Below are positions 19,353 through 28,934 of a stretch of 64,000 nt of DNA, one piece after another. The notes beneath the pieces were generated by a model that ran no database searches, was not told where the DNA came from, and saw only the letters and a list, made by a program, of their open reading frames with translations. Position numbers and translations under genes: made by a program. How positions within the stretch are numbered: position 1 is the stretch's first letter; each line of letters starts with the position of its first letter. The stretch comes from Derxia gummosa DSM 723 (lineage in GTDB: Bacteria; Pseudomonadota; Gammaproteobacteria; Burkholderiales; Burkholderiaceae_E): assembly GCF_000482785.1 (NCBI RefSeq), contig NZ_AXWS01000015.1, forward strand, positions 1-64,000, in the 5' to 3' direction.

Positions 19353-20294
19353 ATGAAGAACGTGACTTTCCGGCAGTTGCGGGTGTTCAACGAGGTGGCG
19401 CGCCATCTGAGCTTCGCGCGCGCGGCGGAGGAGCTGCATCTCACGCCGCCGGCGGTGTCGATGCAGGTGAAGGAGCTGGAGGAGAACATCGGCATGCCGC
19501 TGTTCGACCGCAGCGGCCGCACGGTGGCGCTCACGACCGTGGGCGAGTACGTGCTGGTGTACGCGCGCAAGCTGCTCGGCACGCTGCGCGACGCGGAAGA
19601 CCTGCTCGCCCGGCTCCAGCGCATCGACGTGGGCATGCTGCACATCGGCATGGTGAGCACGGCGAGCCATTTCGTGCCGCGCCTGCTGGCCGACTTCACG
19701 CGCGAGCATCCAGGCGTGGAAGTGCGCATCAGCGTCGGCAACCGCGAGCAGCTCATGGCGATGATGAGCCGCAACGAGGTGGAGCTGGCCATCATGGGCC
19801 GGCCGCCCAAGGAGATCGCGGCGCGTGCCGAGCCTTTCGCGGCGCATCCGCATGTGTTCGTGGCGCCGCCCGACCATCCCTCGCTCAACGCCGGGCATCC
19901 GCCCTTGCATGCGCTTGCACCCTACAACTTCATCGTGCGCGAGCGCGGCTCGGGCACGCGCGCGACGATGGAGCAGTTCTTCGACGAGGCGCGCTTCACG
20001 CCGAGCGTGGCGATGGAAGTGACGGGCAACGAGGTGATCAAGCAGTGCGTGATGGCCGGCATCGGCCTGAGCGTGCTGTCCTTGCACACGCTTGCAATGG
20101 AGTTGCAGGCCGGCAAGCTCGCGGTCATCGACGTGGAGGGCGCGCCCATCGTGCGCAGCTGGAACCTCGTGCATGTGCAGGCGCGCACGCTGTCGCCGGT
20201 GGCCGAGGCCTTCCGCTACTACGTGCTCGAAAACGGCGAGGCGCTGCTCGCGCACGAGTTCGGCGCGCTGCAGCCGAGGCGGGCGGCGGGCTGA
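19353..20294 (+). CDS. cbbR: LysR-type regulator of the cbb operon
   Basis: A 313-residue LysR-family activator. The helix-turn-helix region is VTFRQLRVFNEVARHLSFAR, then AAEELHLTPPAVSMQVKELE, which closely fits the CbbR subgroup. The effector domain includes LHIGMVSTASHFVPRLLADF and IVRERGSGTRATMEQFF. CbbR proteins sense metabolites such as RuBP, PEP or NADPH. The ATG at 19353 is chosen because family homology starts MKNVTFRQLRVF; a TTG 30 bases upstream is possible but poorer. It is divergent from cbbL. Confidence 0.95.
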   Translation: MKNVTFRQLRVFNEVARHLSFARAAEELHLTPPAVSMQVKELEENIGMPLFDRSGRTVALTTVGEYVLVYARKLLGTLRDAEDLLARLQRIDVGMLHIGMVSTASHFVPRLLADFTREHPGVEVRISVGNREQLMAMMSRNEVELAIMGRPPKEIAARAEPFAAHPHVFVAPPDHPSLNAGHPPLHALAPYNFIVRERGSGTRATMEQFFDEARFTPSVAMEVTGNEVIKQCVMAGIGLSVLSLHTLAMELQAGKLAVIDVEGAPIVRSWNLVHVQARTLSPVAEAFRYYVLENGEALLAHEFGALQPRRAAG

Positions 20295-20311
20295 CGCCGG
20301 CCGGAATTGGA

Positions 20312-20338
20312 GCAGGCCGGACACGCGGCCCGGCCTGC
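20312..20338. terminator. Bidirectional terminator-like hairpin between cbbR and the BLUF gene
   Basis: GCAGGCCGG and CCGGCCTGC form a perfect 9-base stem with a 9-base loop in the 69-base gap between convergent genes. There is no T tract. Confidence 0.5.
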
Positions 20339-20363
20339 GCCCCGGCGCCAGGACTCCGGAGCT

Positions 20364-20801
20364 TCAGGCCGGCCGCAGGCCGATCGAGAAATGGTCGCGG
20401 AAGCCGCGCAGCAGCGCGACGGCGCCGTAGTTGTCATGCAGGGCGTCAAGCTTGATCGGTTCCCGGCTGTCGCAGCTGCACACCTGGGGCGCGCAGCTGC
20501 CGTCCAGATTGATGAAGCCCATCGACCAGCTGCCGAAGCTGCGCGACTGCACCGTGCTTTCCATGAGCGTAATGATGTCGTGATGGCGCGGGTCACGCTG
20601 GATCGAGGCCCATACCTGCTCGACGGCGTCGGCCGGGCCTTCGAGCGCCTGCATGAAATTGCCGTCCCGGTAGAGCAGCACGCCGGTCAACCCGAGCCGG
20701 GCATTGCGATCGCGCGATTGGACGAGCAGCGCCGCGAGTTCGGTGTCGGTCAGCGGCGTGCGTGCGCTGCTTACGTAGAGCAGCAGAAGTAGAGGAGTCA
20801 T
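20364..20801 (-). CDS. BLUF-domain blue-light sensor protein
   Basis: A 145-residue protein consisting almost entirely of a BLUF (FAD-binding) domain. Key residues are present: the Tyr in LLYVSSARTPLTD, the Asn/Arg region SRDRNARLGLTGVLLYRDGN, the Gln of FMQALEGPADAVEQVW, and the SWSMGFINLDG strand with Trp and Met. About 45 C-terminal residues follow, including a Cys pair (VCSCDS), with no output domain. Signalling must therefore be by protein interaction. The start at 20801 follows GGAG-like bases. It lies convergent to cbbR and just downstream of the HoxJ/HupT-like kinase, but a 194-base gap argues for its own promoter. Confidence 0.9.
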   Translation of the reverse strand: MTPLLLLLYVSSARTPLTDTELAALLVQSRDRNARLGLTGVLLYRDGNFMQALEGPADAVEQVWASIQRDPRHHDIITLMESTVQSRSFGSWSMGFINLDGSCAPQVCSCDSREPIKLDALHDNYGAVALLRGFRDHFSIGLRPA

Positions 20802-21036
20802 TGCAGGAGGGAGAGAAGAAGGCGCCGTGGGCGGCGCTCGCGGCGGATTCTTGCTTGGCAAGCTTTCACGGGGGCGACTTCAACCGGCGGGAGTGTGGTG
20901 GTTTCGCGCCGTACGGTGCCGTATTCCGCAATGTGGATCGGGAGAGGCCCGCGAATGCCTGTCCCGATCGCGCACGCCCTCTGAGTCGGCGCGCGCTATC
21001 GGGTGAGGCGGGCTGTCGCATCCACTTGCGGGGCCG

Positions 21037-22479
21037 TCATGGCGGCGCGAGCGGCAGTTCGACCGTGAAGACCGCGCCGCCGCCCGGCGCGCTGTCGGCC
21101 GACAGCCGGCCGCCGTGCTGCTCGACGATGCCGTAGCTGATCGACAGCCCCAGCCCCGTGCCCTTGCCGACCGGCTTGGTCGTGTAGAAGGGGTCGAAGA
21201 TGCGCCCGAGCAGCGGCGCCGGAATGCCCGGCCCGTTGTCGCTGAAGCGCACGCGCACGCGTTCGGCGGGGCCGTGGGCGCCGCCGCCGATCCGGCCCGG
21301 CGTGCCCGCGTGACCGCTCGGGTCCGTCGTGCCCGCCATGAACTCCCGTCCCTGCGCATCGAGCAGGCTCGCCGAGATGTCGAGCGCGGGCGCCTCGACG
21401 CCGGCCGCGCTCGTCGCGTCCCAGGCGTTCTGGATCAGGTTCATGAACACCTGCATGAGCTGCCCGGGCGAGCCGCGCACGATGCAATCGGCCAGCCCGC
21501 GCTGGGTGACGGCAAAGCGCCCGCCCGTGCCCTTGCCGACCCACAGCGCCGCGCGCGCCACGACGTCGTCGAGCGCCACCTCGCGCGCCTCCTCGCGGTC
21601 GTCCATGGCCGAGAAGCGCTTGAGTCCGGCCACGATCTCGGCCGTGCGCGTCGCGCCTTCCAGCGTGCCCTCGATCAGCGACGGGAAGTCGGCCAGCGTG
21701 CGGTCGATCTTGAGATGGGCGCGCAGCCGTTCGGCCTCCCTTGCGGGCACGCCCGCGTGCAGCGCCGCGAGGTAGTCGCCGAGGCGCTCGCAGTAGCGCT
21801 TGAGCGCATGCACGTTGCCGAGCACGAAGCTGATCGGGTTGTTGAGCTCATGCGCCACGCCGGCCACCAGCCGGCCGAGCGAGGCCATCTTCTCGGAATG
21901 CAGCAGCTGGGCCTGGGTCTGCTTGAGCGCGTTGTGCGCGTCCTGAAGCTGCTGGTAGGCGCGGCGCAATTCGCCCACCGGCCGACCCACGAACACGAAG
22001 CCCGAGCGCAACCCGTTGGCGTCGAAGCGCGACGAGCAATGCACCTCCACCGGCACCGCGCTGCCGGCCGCGTCGCGCAGATGCAGCTCCACCGGCTCGC
22101 GCGGCGCGCGCGGCCCGGCCAGCGCCGCCGCCTGCGTGAGGGCGCGCACGGCGGCCTCGTCTTCCGGCCGCGCGAGCAGTTCGGCGAGACGGCGCCCGCG
22201 CAGGCCGGCCTCGGTGCTGCCGACGAGGTCGCGCAGCGCGTCGTTGCTGTCCTGGATCTCGCCGCTCTCGGAACAGGCCAGCACGAGGTCGGACATCGCG
22301 CTCAGCACGCTGAAGATGAAGCGGTGCGATTCCTCCAGCTGGGCGTTCTTCTGCTCCAGCGCGATCTCGTCCTCGATCAGGCGCGAGTACACCTCGTCCA
22401 TCTTGTGGATGACATCGACCCAGGCGGCTTCATCGAGGCCTTCGGCGGGCGGGAGCGGCGGCACGGGCGAGGCGGGCAT
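21037..22479 (-). CDS. HoxJ/HupT-like PAS sensor histidine kinase
   Basis: A 480-residue soluble kinase. The N-terminal region WVDVIHKMDEVYSRLIEDEI, then ALEQKNAQLEESHRFIFSVL and the PAS segment MSDLVLACSESGEIQDSNDA, is characteristic of the kinases of hydrogenase regulatory systems (HupT/HoxJ). The H-box is GRLVAGVAHELNNPISFVLG, the N-box FMNLIQNAWDA, and the G-boxes FSDNGPGIPAPLL and [17 protein letters not shown]. There is no membrane segment. The start at 22479 is chosen because the upstream in-frame ATG at 22635 adds residues unlike the family. Its stop overlaps the ATG of a 14-codon open frame (20996-21040), where a response regulator would be expected. No hydrogenase gene is in the window. 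Confidence 0.85.
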   Translation of the reverse strand: MPASPVPPLPPAEGLDEAAWVDVIHKMDEVYSRLIEDEIALEQKNAQLEESHRFIFSVLSAMSDLVLACSESGEIQDSNDALRDLVGSTEAGLRGRRLAELLARPEDEAAVRALTQAAALAGPRAPREPVELHLRDAAGSAVPVEVHCSSRFDANGLRSGFVFVGRPVGELRRAYQQLQDAHNALKQTQAQLLHSEKMASLGRLVAGVAHELNNPISFVLGNVHALKRYCERLGDYLAALHAGVPAREAERLRAHLKIDRTLADFPSLIEGTLEGATRTAEIVAGLKRFSAMDDREEAREVALDDVVARAALWVGKGTGGRFAVTQRGLADCIVRGSPGQLMQVFMNLIQNAWDATSAAGVEAPALDISASLLDAQGREFMAGTTDPSGHAGTPGRIGGGAHGPAERVRVRFSDNGPGIPAPLLGRIFDPFYTTKPVGKGTGLGLSISYGIVEQHGGRLSADSAPGGGAVFTVELPLAPP

Positions 22480-22558
22480 GGTTTGCGGCGGATCAAGAAG
22501 TGGCGATGCGACGGCACGGTTTTCGCTGAACTGGCACGCAAGCGGCTCGTCGAGAACT

Positions 22559-22582
22559 GTTTTGTCAGGTTGGTCCCAAAAC
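22559..22582. promoter_or_regulatory. Inverted repeat GTTTTG-N12-CAAAAC in a divergent promoter region
   Basis: A 24-base dyad in an A/T-richer patch of the 198-base gap between the kinase (start 22479) and the Cys-rich gene (start 22678). It is a candidate operator for either side; no regulator family is recognised. Confidence 0.4.
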
Positions 22583-22677
22583 CTACAGGACGGTGCGGCA
22601 GCCGGAAACAGCGCGAGGCGACGACCTCGTGCCATGGCGCGAACCTCAACCCAGTCTCAAGCCCGGGAGCACCGACG

Positions 22678-22983
22678 ATGGCCACCACCACCTACAAGAC
22701 CCTCACCGAAACCGCCAAGACGCCCGAGGGCGGCGAGCTTGTGCTGTGCGAAGGCACGCGCAAGGGCAGCTACAACGACGCCTGCCGTGGCACCGTCTTC
22801 CAGTGCGAATGCGGCGCCACCGGCTGCCAGCAGACGCATGACCACATGTGCTCGGGCCAGGGCTTCAGCATGAGCGGCAAGTGCTACAAGTGCGGCACGA
22901 GCAACAAGTTCAAGGCGCTGGCGATCGGCGCCTATGTCAACCAGGCCGAGTTCTGGGCCAACTACAGCGAAAAGGCTGCGTAA
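22678..22983 (+). CDS. Small Cys-rich protein of unknown function
   Basis: A 101-residue cytoplasmic protein with eight cysteines and two histidines arranged as C24, C36, C43-x-C45, C50, H54, H56, C58 and C69-x2-C72 (FQCECGATGCQQTHDHMC, then KCYKCGTSNKF). The spacing suggests one or two zinc or iron-sulfur sites. I do not recognise the family. The C-terminus (IGAYVNQAEFWANYSEKAA) is helical. It overlaps the next gene by one base (TAATG), so the two form a unit, closed by a good intrinsic terminator at 23357. Confidence 0.7.
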   Translation: MATTTYKTLTETAKTPEGGELVLCEGTRKGSYNDACRGTVFQCECGATGCQQTHDHMCSGQGFSMSGKCYKCGTSNKFKALAIGAYVNQAEFWANYSEKAA

Positions 22984-23342
22984 TGAACACGACCCCGACC
23001 GAAATCACGCCGATGCCCATCAGTGGCGAGGCCACGTTCGTGAAGATGACGGCCGACGGCCGCAAGGTCGAGGTCATCGATGGCTATGTCTGTCTCAACG
23101 GGGTGCCCGAAGCGGGCGGCCTGGTCGAGATCGGCGAGCATCCCAACCGCCAGGCCATCCGGTCGGCGGTCCCCGGCGCGACCCATGTGGCCGGTCGCAT
23201 TCCCCTGCGTCATGACGAGGCCGCCATCGCGATCGGCGCGCTGACGGCTGCCCAGCGCAAGGTCGACGCCGATCCGGTGGCGATCAACGAACGCATCCGC
23301 AAGGCGGTGTTCGTTCGCCAGCGCGACCAGGGCGTCGAGTAA
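22983..23342 (+). CDS. Hypothetical protein co-encoded with the Cys-rich protein
   Basis: A 119-residue protein with no recognised family, membrane segment or signal. It has a beta-rich central part (ATFVKMTADGRKVEVIDGYV, CLNGVPEAGGLVEIGEHPNR) and a helical C-terminus with many basic residues (NERIRKAVFVRQRDQGVE). The start ATG overlaps the preceding stop as TAATG. Tight coupling suggests the two products act together, possibly as a metal-binding protein and its partner; this is inference. Confidence 0.65.
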   Translation: MNTTPTEITPMPISGEATFVKMTADGRKVEVIDGYVCLNGVPEAGGLVEIGEHPNRQAIRSAVPGATHVAGRIPLRHDEAAIAIGALTAAQRKVDADPVAINERIRKAVFVRQRDQGVE

Positions 23343-23356
23343 ACGTCTCTCTCCTC

Positions 23357-23390
23357 GCGCGCCGGTTGGTCGGGCCGGTGGCGCTTTTTT
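23357..23390 (+). terminator. Intrinsic terminator of the Cys-rich two-gene unit
   Basis: GCGC-G-CCGG pairs with CCGG-TG-GCGC across a 9-base loop and is followed directly by six T residues, 15 bases after the stop. A second perfect 11-base hairpin without T tract follows at 23414-23437 (CGAAGGCCCGC / GCGGGCCTTCG). Confidence 0.85.
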
Positions 23391-23659
23391 CTTCGTCCGC
23401 CGCGCGCGGATGCCGAAGGCCCGCTTGCGGGCCTTCGTCGTTTGCGGCGCCGGCAGGCGTGGCTCGACGCGGCTGCACGCGGCGGCCGGAAGCCGCGCGC
23501 CTCGCCGGGCGCGGCGCGATCCGGCGGCCATGGCGGATTGCGCGTCGGTTTCGCCCGGTTGCAGGCAGGGCGTAGCCGAGCGGCGCGGGGCGGCGGATGT
23601 CAAACTCGCCGGCTTGCGTGCCCCGGCGCGCCGACCGTCCTCCCTCCTTCCCTCAGGCA

Positions 23660-24538
23660 ATGCTCACCGCCGAAACCTCCGTCATCGCCCTGCTCTACCT
23701 GCTGCTGACCTGGCTGCTCTGGCGCTTCGTCGAGCGCGCCCAACCGCCGGGCGGTGCCGCGATGACGCTGGCGCCGCCGCCCGAGGTGGCGGTGGGGCCG
23801 GGCCTGCGGCTGGCGGAGATCGCGGTGGTGATCGGGCATTGCTACGTGCTGTTCGGCGTGATGCTGGCCGATCACCAGCTCGCCTTCAATTTCGCGGCGG
23901 CCATCTCCTTCATGGTGCTGGTGGGGTGCGCGGCCCAGCTGGTCAACCAGCTCTTCCTGCCGGTGAACCTCTTTGGCGTGGTGCTGTTTCCGCTCGGCTT
24001 CGTGGCGTCGGCGCTGGTGCTGCTGTTTCCGCCGCCGGTGCTCAAGCTCGAGGCGACCTACACGCCGCTGCTCGGCACCCATTTCCTGCTGGCAATGCTG
24101 GCCTACGGCGTGCTGTGCGTGTCGGCCATCTATGCCTGCGGCATCTTCGCGCTCGACCGGCTGCTGCATGCGCGCCCGGCCAGCCCGTGGCAGCGGCATC
24201 CGGTGATCGGGCCGCTGCTGCGTCTGGCGCCGCCGCTGCTGCTGCTGGAGCGGGTGCTGTTCGGCACCATCCTCGTCGGCTTCGGGCTGCTGACGGCGAG
24301 CATCGCGACGGGCGTCGGATTTCATGAGCAGATGTTCGGCCGGCCGTTCCGGCTCGATCACAAGTTCGTGTTCTCGGTGCTGTCGTGGCTGGTGTTCGCG
24401 GTGTTGCTGCTCGGGCGCTGGCGCTTCGGCTGGCGCGGGCGGGTGGCGATGCGCCAGGTGTTCGTCGGCTTCGGGCTGCTGTTCCTGGGCTACATCGGGT
24501 CGAACTTCGTGGTCGAGGTGCTGCTGCACCGGGGCTGA
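23660..24538 (+). CDS. CcsA/YpjD-like cytochrome c assembly family membrane protein
   Basis: A 292-residue inner-membrane protein with about eight hydrophobic segments, beginning TAETSVIALLYLLLTWLLWR. The segment LGTHFLLAMLAYGVLCVSAI and the later HEQMFGRPFRLDHKFVFSVL, then SWLVFAVLLLGRWRFGWRGR, match the YpjD/HemX/CcsA-like family. Its members relate to haem handling in cytochrome c maturation, although the exact role of this short form is unsettled. The start at 23660 is preceded by TCAGG and matches the family. A strong 13-base-pair terminator follows. Confidence 0.82.
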   Translation: MLTAETSVIALLYLLLTWLLWRFVERAQPPGGAAMTLAPPPEVAVGPGLRLAEIAVVIGHCYVLFGVMLADHQLAFNFAAAISFMVLVGCAAQLVNQLFLPVNLFGVVLFPLGFVASALVLLFPPPVLKLEATYTPLLGTHFLLAMLAYGVLCVSAIYACGIFALDRLLHARPASPWQRHPVIGPLLRLAPPLLLLERVLFGTILVGFGLLTASIATGVGFHEQMFGRPFRLDHKFVFSVLSWLVFAVLLLGRWRFGWRGRVAMRQVFVGFGLLFLGYIGSNFVVEVLLHRG

Positions 24539-24571
24539 TCCGGCGCCGTGCCGCGCGTGGCCGTGATGACG

Positions 24572-24607
24572 CAAGGGCGTGACGTCGGGATCGGCGTCAC
24601 GCCCTTG
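24572..24607. terminator. Bidirectional terminator between convergent genes
   Basis: CAAGGGCGTGACG and CGTCACGCCCTTG form a perfect 13-base stem with a 10-base loop, followed by TTGCTTG on the plus strand. It lies between the CcsA-like gene and mbnH. Confidence 0.8.
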
Positions 24608-24653
24608 TTGCTTGTGGCCAGCCCGCAAGGTGCCCGCCGCATGCCTCGGCCCG

Positions 24654-25882
<1,229 letters not shown>

Positions 25883-25883
<1 letters not shown>

Positions 25884-26785
25884 CACTTGCCCGCCGCGAT
25901 GAACATCGCCTGGCTGGTGCTGCCGCCGCTGATCGGCGCGCCGGTGGCGAGGTCGATCTTCATGTTGGCGAAGATCGCTGCGCAGTCGGCGTCGGTGCCG
26001 TCCGACATGCAGCCGGTGGCGCCGCCCTGGTCGAGCGCGAGGTTCACGTCGGTGAACAGCGCGTTGAGGTTGAGCACCACCTTCTGCGAATCGAGGTTGA
26101 AGCTCGCGAGCCTGACCGGCATGCGGTTGCTGTTGGTACAGGTGTAGCCGGTGCTGCTGGCCGAATCGGCCGCGCAGCCGGTCGAGCCGAGGTGGGTGTA
26201 CCAGGCGGTGGCGCTGCCGCTCGGGCGGGTGATGCCGCCGGCCGGATCGACCTCGATCTTGAGGAACTTGCGGCCGTACTGCCACGACCAGGCCATCGCC
26301 ACCACGTTGAGCGGCGCGGCCGAGGCGGCGTAGTCGCTGTGGTTGACCGATTCGGGCACGCCCACCTCGAACTCGATGCCGGTGTAGCTGCCCGCCGCCA
26401 CCGTGCCGGTGATGCCGGTGTTGAGCGTCATCGCGGTGCCGCCGCAGGCCGCGGTGCTGCCGTCGTTGAAGTTGAGCAGCGCGACGCCGCTGCTCTGGAA
26501 GTCGTTGGTGGCGAGCGTGACCGGCTGGCTCGCGCCGCCGGCGCTGATGAGCCTGACGTTCGTCACGTAGAAGCGCAGGTCGCGCAGCGCCGCCGACACC
26601 GCCGGGCTGCCGAGCGAGCCGAGCGTGCTGCCGCAGCGCGCCGGGCCGCCGTTGGCGATGGCGTCGAAGGCGATGGTCACGGTGCGGGGGCTGGCCGGGG
26701 CGCCGGCATTGTCGTCGCCACCACCGCCGCAGGCGGCGAGCAGGCTGGCGAGGGTGGCGGCGAGGACGGGGCGAAGAGGTTGCAT
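25883..26785 (-). CDS. mbnP: MbnP-family copper-binding lipoprotein
   Basis: A 300-residue periplasmic lipoprotein with lipobox LASLLAACGGGG. The family pattern is clear: ALRDLRFYVTNVRLI, the central GVPESVNHSDYAAS, and AMAWSWQYGRKFLKIEVDP, which includes the Trp region converted to kynurenine in characterised MbnP. A four-Cys C-terminal part (TGCAAD, YTCTNS, TGCMSD, ADCAAI) follows. The family is the partner of MbnH and binds one copper ion after kynurenine formation. No methanobactin genes are visible here, so this is a stand-alone copper-acquisition version. Confidence 0.88.
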
Positions 26786-26834
26786 GCGGTCTTCCCTGGA
26801 ATGTTGTGGTGGTGATGCAAAGGCTTGCAGCACG

Positions 26835-27863
26835 TCAGAAGCGCTGGCTGATGCCGGTGGACAGCGCCCAGCGCGGGCTGAGCTGCACGCCGTTCACGCG
26901 GCTGTGGACCGGGATCTGGGCGAAGGCATAGACCTGGGTGCCGGCGGCGACGGGCGCCGACAGGCCGGGGCTGAGCGCGAGCGTCCGGCCGCCCGAGTTG
27001 TCGGGCTCGGCCTCGGCGCCCGAGTCGCGGGCGCGCAGCTGCCAGTTGAGCTGGAGCATCGGCGCGACCGTCGCGCCCTCGAAGCGCAGGCCGAGGTCGA
27101 GACCGAGCTTGTTGCCGGGGCGGAAGCCGTCATGCGCGGCGAGCGCGCTCTCGGTCTGGACCTGGGCGAACCAGCTCAGGTCGCTCGCGGGCAGCAGGCC
27201 GCGCCAGTAGCCGCCCAGTACGAGGTCCGTGGTGCCGGTGCCGGGTTGCAGCGCGCGCTCGGCCGGCGTCTGGTCGGCGTTGCGCACGTCGGTGCGGCCG
27301 GTGGGCAGCTTGAAGCCGGCCACGAGGCCGACGCTGCCGGCCCCGGCCGTGTCGCCGAGCAGGTCGGACTGCCAGCGGCCCGTGACGCGTGCGTCGCCCA
27401 TCTGCCGGAAATGCCAGTCCACCGGCTCGCCGTCGGCGAGGTGCTCGTGCACGCGGTCGAGGAAGGGCAGTTGCAGCGACAGGCCCCAGTTGGCGTTGAA
27501 GCCGTAGTCGAGGCTCGCGATGACGCGCTGGGTGCGGGTGCGCTGCTCGACCTCGGACGGATCGTCGAGATCGGCCGGCGCGATCGTGCGGCTGCCGCGT
27601 TGCAGCCGGTTCTGCTGCACGAGTTCGTAGCGCAGGTCGGCGCGCCAGCCGTGGTCGAGCCAGGCGCCCTGCACCGCGAAGTCGGTGTTGACGAGGCAGA
27701 AGGCGCTGCCGCAGGAGGCTTGGGCGGCGGGCGCGGCGGCGAGGCCGGTGGCCAGCAGCAGCGGCGCGAGGGCGCGACGGAGGTGGCGCGGCGCGCTGGC
27801 GACAGCCGCGTGGGTGGTGGCGCTGGCGCGCTGGCGGACGGTCGGGAGCTGGGCGGTGCGCAT
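26835..27863 (-). CDS. Outer-membrane beta-barrel transporter-like protein
   Basis: A 342-residue exported protein. The signal region is long, ending LAPLLLATGLAAAPAAQA, after which SCGSAFCLVNTDFAVQG carries a Cys pair. The rest is alternating amphipathic strands (VIASLDYGFNANWGLSLQLP, FKLPTGRTDVRN, LNWQLRARDSG), and the protein ends in Phe after RWALSTGISQRF, the outer-membrane barrel signature. It resembles the phenol-degradation/transporter-type barrels. Its position directly upstream of mbnP suggests a role in the same metal system. Specificity is not shown by sequence. Confidence 0.7.
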   Translation of the reverse strand: MRTAQLPTVRQRASATTHAAVASAPRHLRRALAPLLLATGLAAAPAAQASCGSAFCLVNTDFAVQGAWLDHGWRADLRYELVQQNRLQRGSRTIAPADLDDPSEVEQRTRTQRVIASLDYGFNANWGLSLQLPFLDRVHEHLADGEPVDWHFRQMGDARVTGRWQSDLLGDTAGAGSVGLVAGFKLPTGRTDVRNADQTPAERALQPGTGTTDLVLGGYWRGLLPASDLSWFAQVQTESALAAHDGFRPGNKLGLDLGLRFEGATVAPMLQLNWQLRARDSGAEAEPDNSGGRTLALSPGLSAPVAAGTQVYAFAQIPVHSRVNGVQLSPRWALSTGISQRF

Positions 27864-27874
27864 GTCGGGCCGCC

Positions 27875-28396
27875 TCAGTGCTGGTGCTGCATGTGACCGC
27901 CGTCGGCCGGCGTGGTCAGCGCGCGCACCTGGGCGTTCACCTCGATGTTGCGGCGGGTCTTGCCGTCGTCGATCACGAGCGTGAGCGGCACGGTGGCGCC
28001 TTCGGTCACGGGCGCCTTGAGCCCCGTGAACATGACGTGCCAGCCGCCGGGCGCGAGGCTCACGGTCTTGCCGGCGGGCAGGTCGAGGGCGGCGACTGGG
28101 CGCATCTTCTTCATGCCGCCTTCCTCGACGGATTCATGCAGGTCGGTGCTGGCGGCGATGGCCGAGCTGACGCCGACGAGCTTCGCGGGCACGGGCGAGG
28201 TGATGCGCAGGAAGGCGCCGGTGGCGCTCTGGCCGGGCACGGTGGCGCGGACCCAGGCGTCTTCCACGCTGACGGCGGCGCCGGCCCCGGTGGCCGGGTC
28301 GGGGGCGTGCGTGCGGATCTGGGCGCGGGCTGCCGGCAGCGCGGCGAGCAGGCCGGCCGCGAGCGTGGCGGCCAGGAGGGAGCGGAAGCGGTTCAT
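27875..28396 (-). CDS. PCu(A)C-type periplasmic copper chaperone
   Basis: A 173-residue protein with a cleavable signal (LLAATLAAGLLAALPAARAQ). The copper motif is present: His in STDLHES, Met in EEGGMKKMRPV, then GGWHVMFTGLKAPV, matching H-M-x10-M-x21-H-x-M of PCu(A)C. A Met/His-rich tail (HMQHQH) adds further soft ligands. Such proteins deliver Cu(I) to cytochrome oxidase or collect periplasmic copper. It lies 11 bases downstream in map order from the barrel gene (27863/27875), so the two are closely linked. Confidence 0.92.
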   Translation of the reverse strand: MNRFRSLLAATLAAGLLAALPAARAQIRTHAPDPATGAGAAVSVEDAWVRATVPGQSATGAFLRITSPVPAKLVGVSSAIAASTDLHESVEEGGMKKMRPVAALDLPAGKTVSLAPGGWHVMFTGLKAPVTEGATVPLTLVIDDGKTRRNIEVNAQVRALTTPADGGHMQHQH

Positions 28397-28495
28397 GCGG
28401 ACTCCAGGGGCAGGACAAGGGAGCGCGCCGCCCGGCCACGGGGCCGGACGCGCGCGCAAGGCGGGACGGGAAGGACGCGCGCCGGCGGCGCCGGC

Positions 28496-28861
28496 TCAGT
28501 CGCGCAGGCGGACCGAGCCGTCGGCGCGGGTCAGCCAGGGGCGGGCCGAGAGGTCGGGCGTGGCGAAGGACGGGTAGGGCGGCGCGGCGTCGACGCGCGG
28601 TGCGTCGGCGTGGGCGGCGGTCGCTGCCCGCGCGTCACGGAGGGCGTCGGATGCCGTGTCGGTGGCGGCGCGGTCGGCGTCATCGACGGCGCCGGCGCCG
28701 GTGGGCGCGAGGGCTGGGGCGGCCGCGCGGGGCAGCGCCTCGTCGGGCGGAAAGCTGACGGGCGCGAAGCCGCCGCCCAGGTGGACGGCGATCGCGGCGA
28801 CGGCGAGCAGGGCGCCCGCGTTGAGCGCGAGCGCGACCTTGAGGCCGGTGGGAGCGGACAT
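28496..28861 (-). CDS. Small membrane-anchored hypothetical protein
   Basis: A 121-residue protein with one N-terminal hydrophobic segment (LKVALALNAGALLAVAAIAV) followed by an Ala/Asp-rich disordered region and the tail PSFATPDLSARPWLTRADGS. I do not recognise it. Location between the PCu(A)C and DUF2946 genes, all in the same direction, suggests membership of the metal cluster. Confidence 0.55.
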   Translation of the reverse strand: MSAPTGLKVALALNAGALLAVAAIAVHLGGGFAPVSFPPDEALPRAAAPALAPTGAGAVDDADRAATDTASDALRDARAATAAHADAPRVDAAPPYPSFATPDLSARPWLTRADGSVRLRD

Positions 28862-28934
28862 GGAGAACCTCGACTGAGACGGATGCGATCGGTCCCGGCC
28901 CGGCAGGCGGGCGCGACGGGACCGGCGATGACGG

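Noticed and set aside
20996-21040. A 14-codon gene after the HoxJ/HupT-like kinase
   Set aside because: Too short to support as a gene; kept only as a possible remnant in the findings.
22538-22556. Sigma-54-like element (TGGCACG) before the Cys-rich unit
   Set aside because: The -24 half is good but the -12 half (TTGC) is missing at the right spacing.
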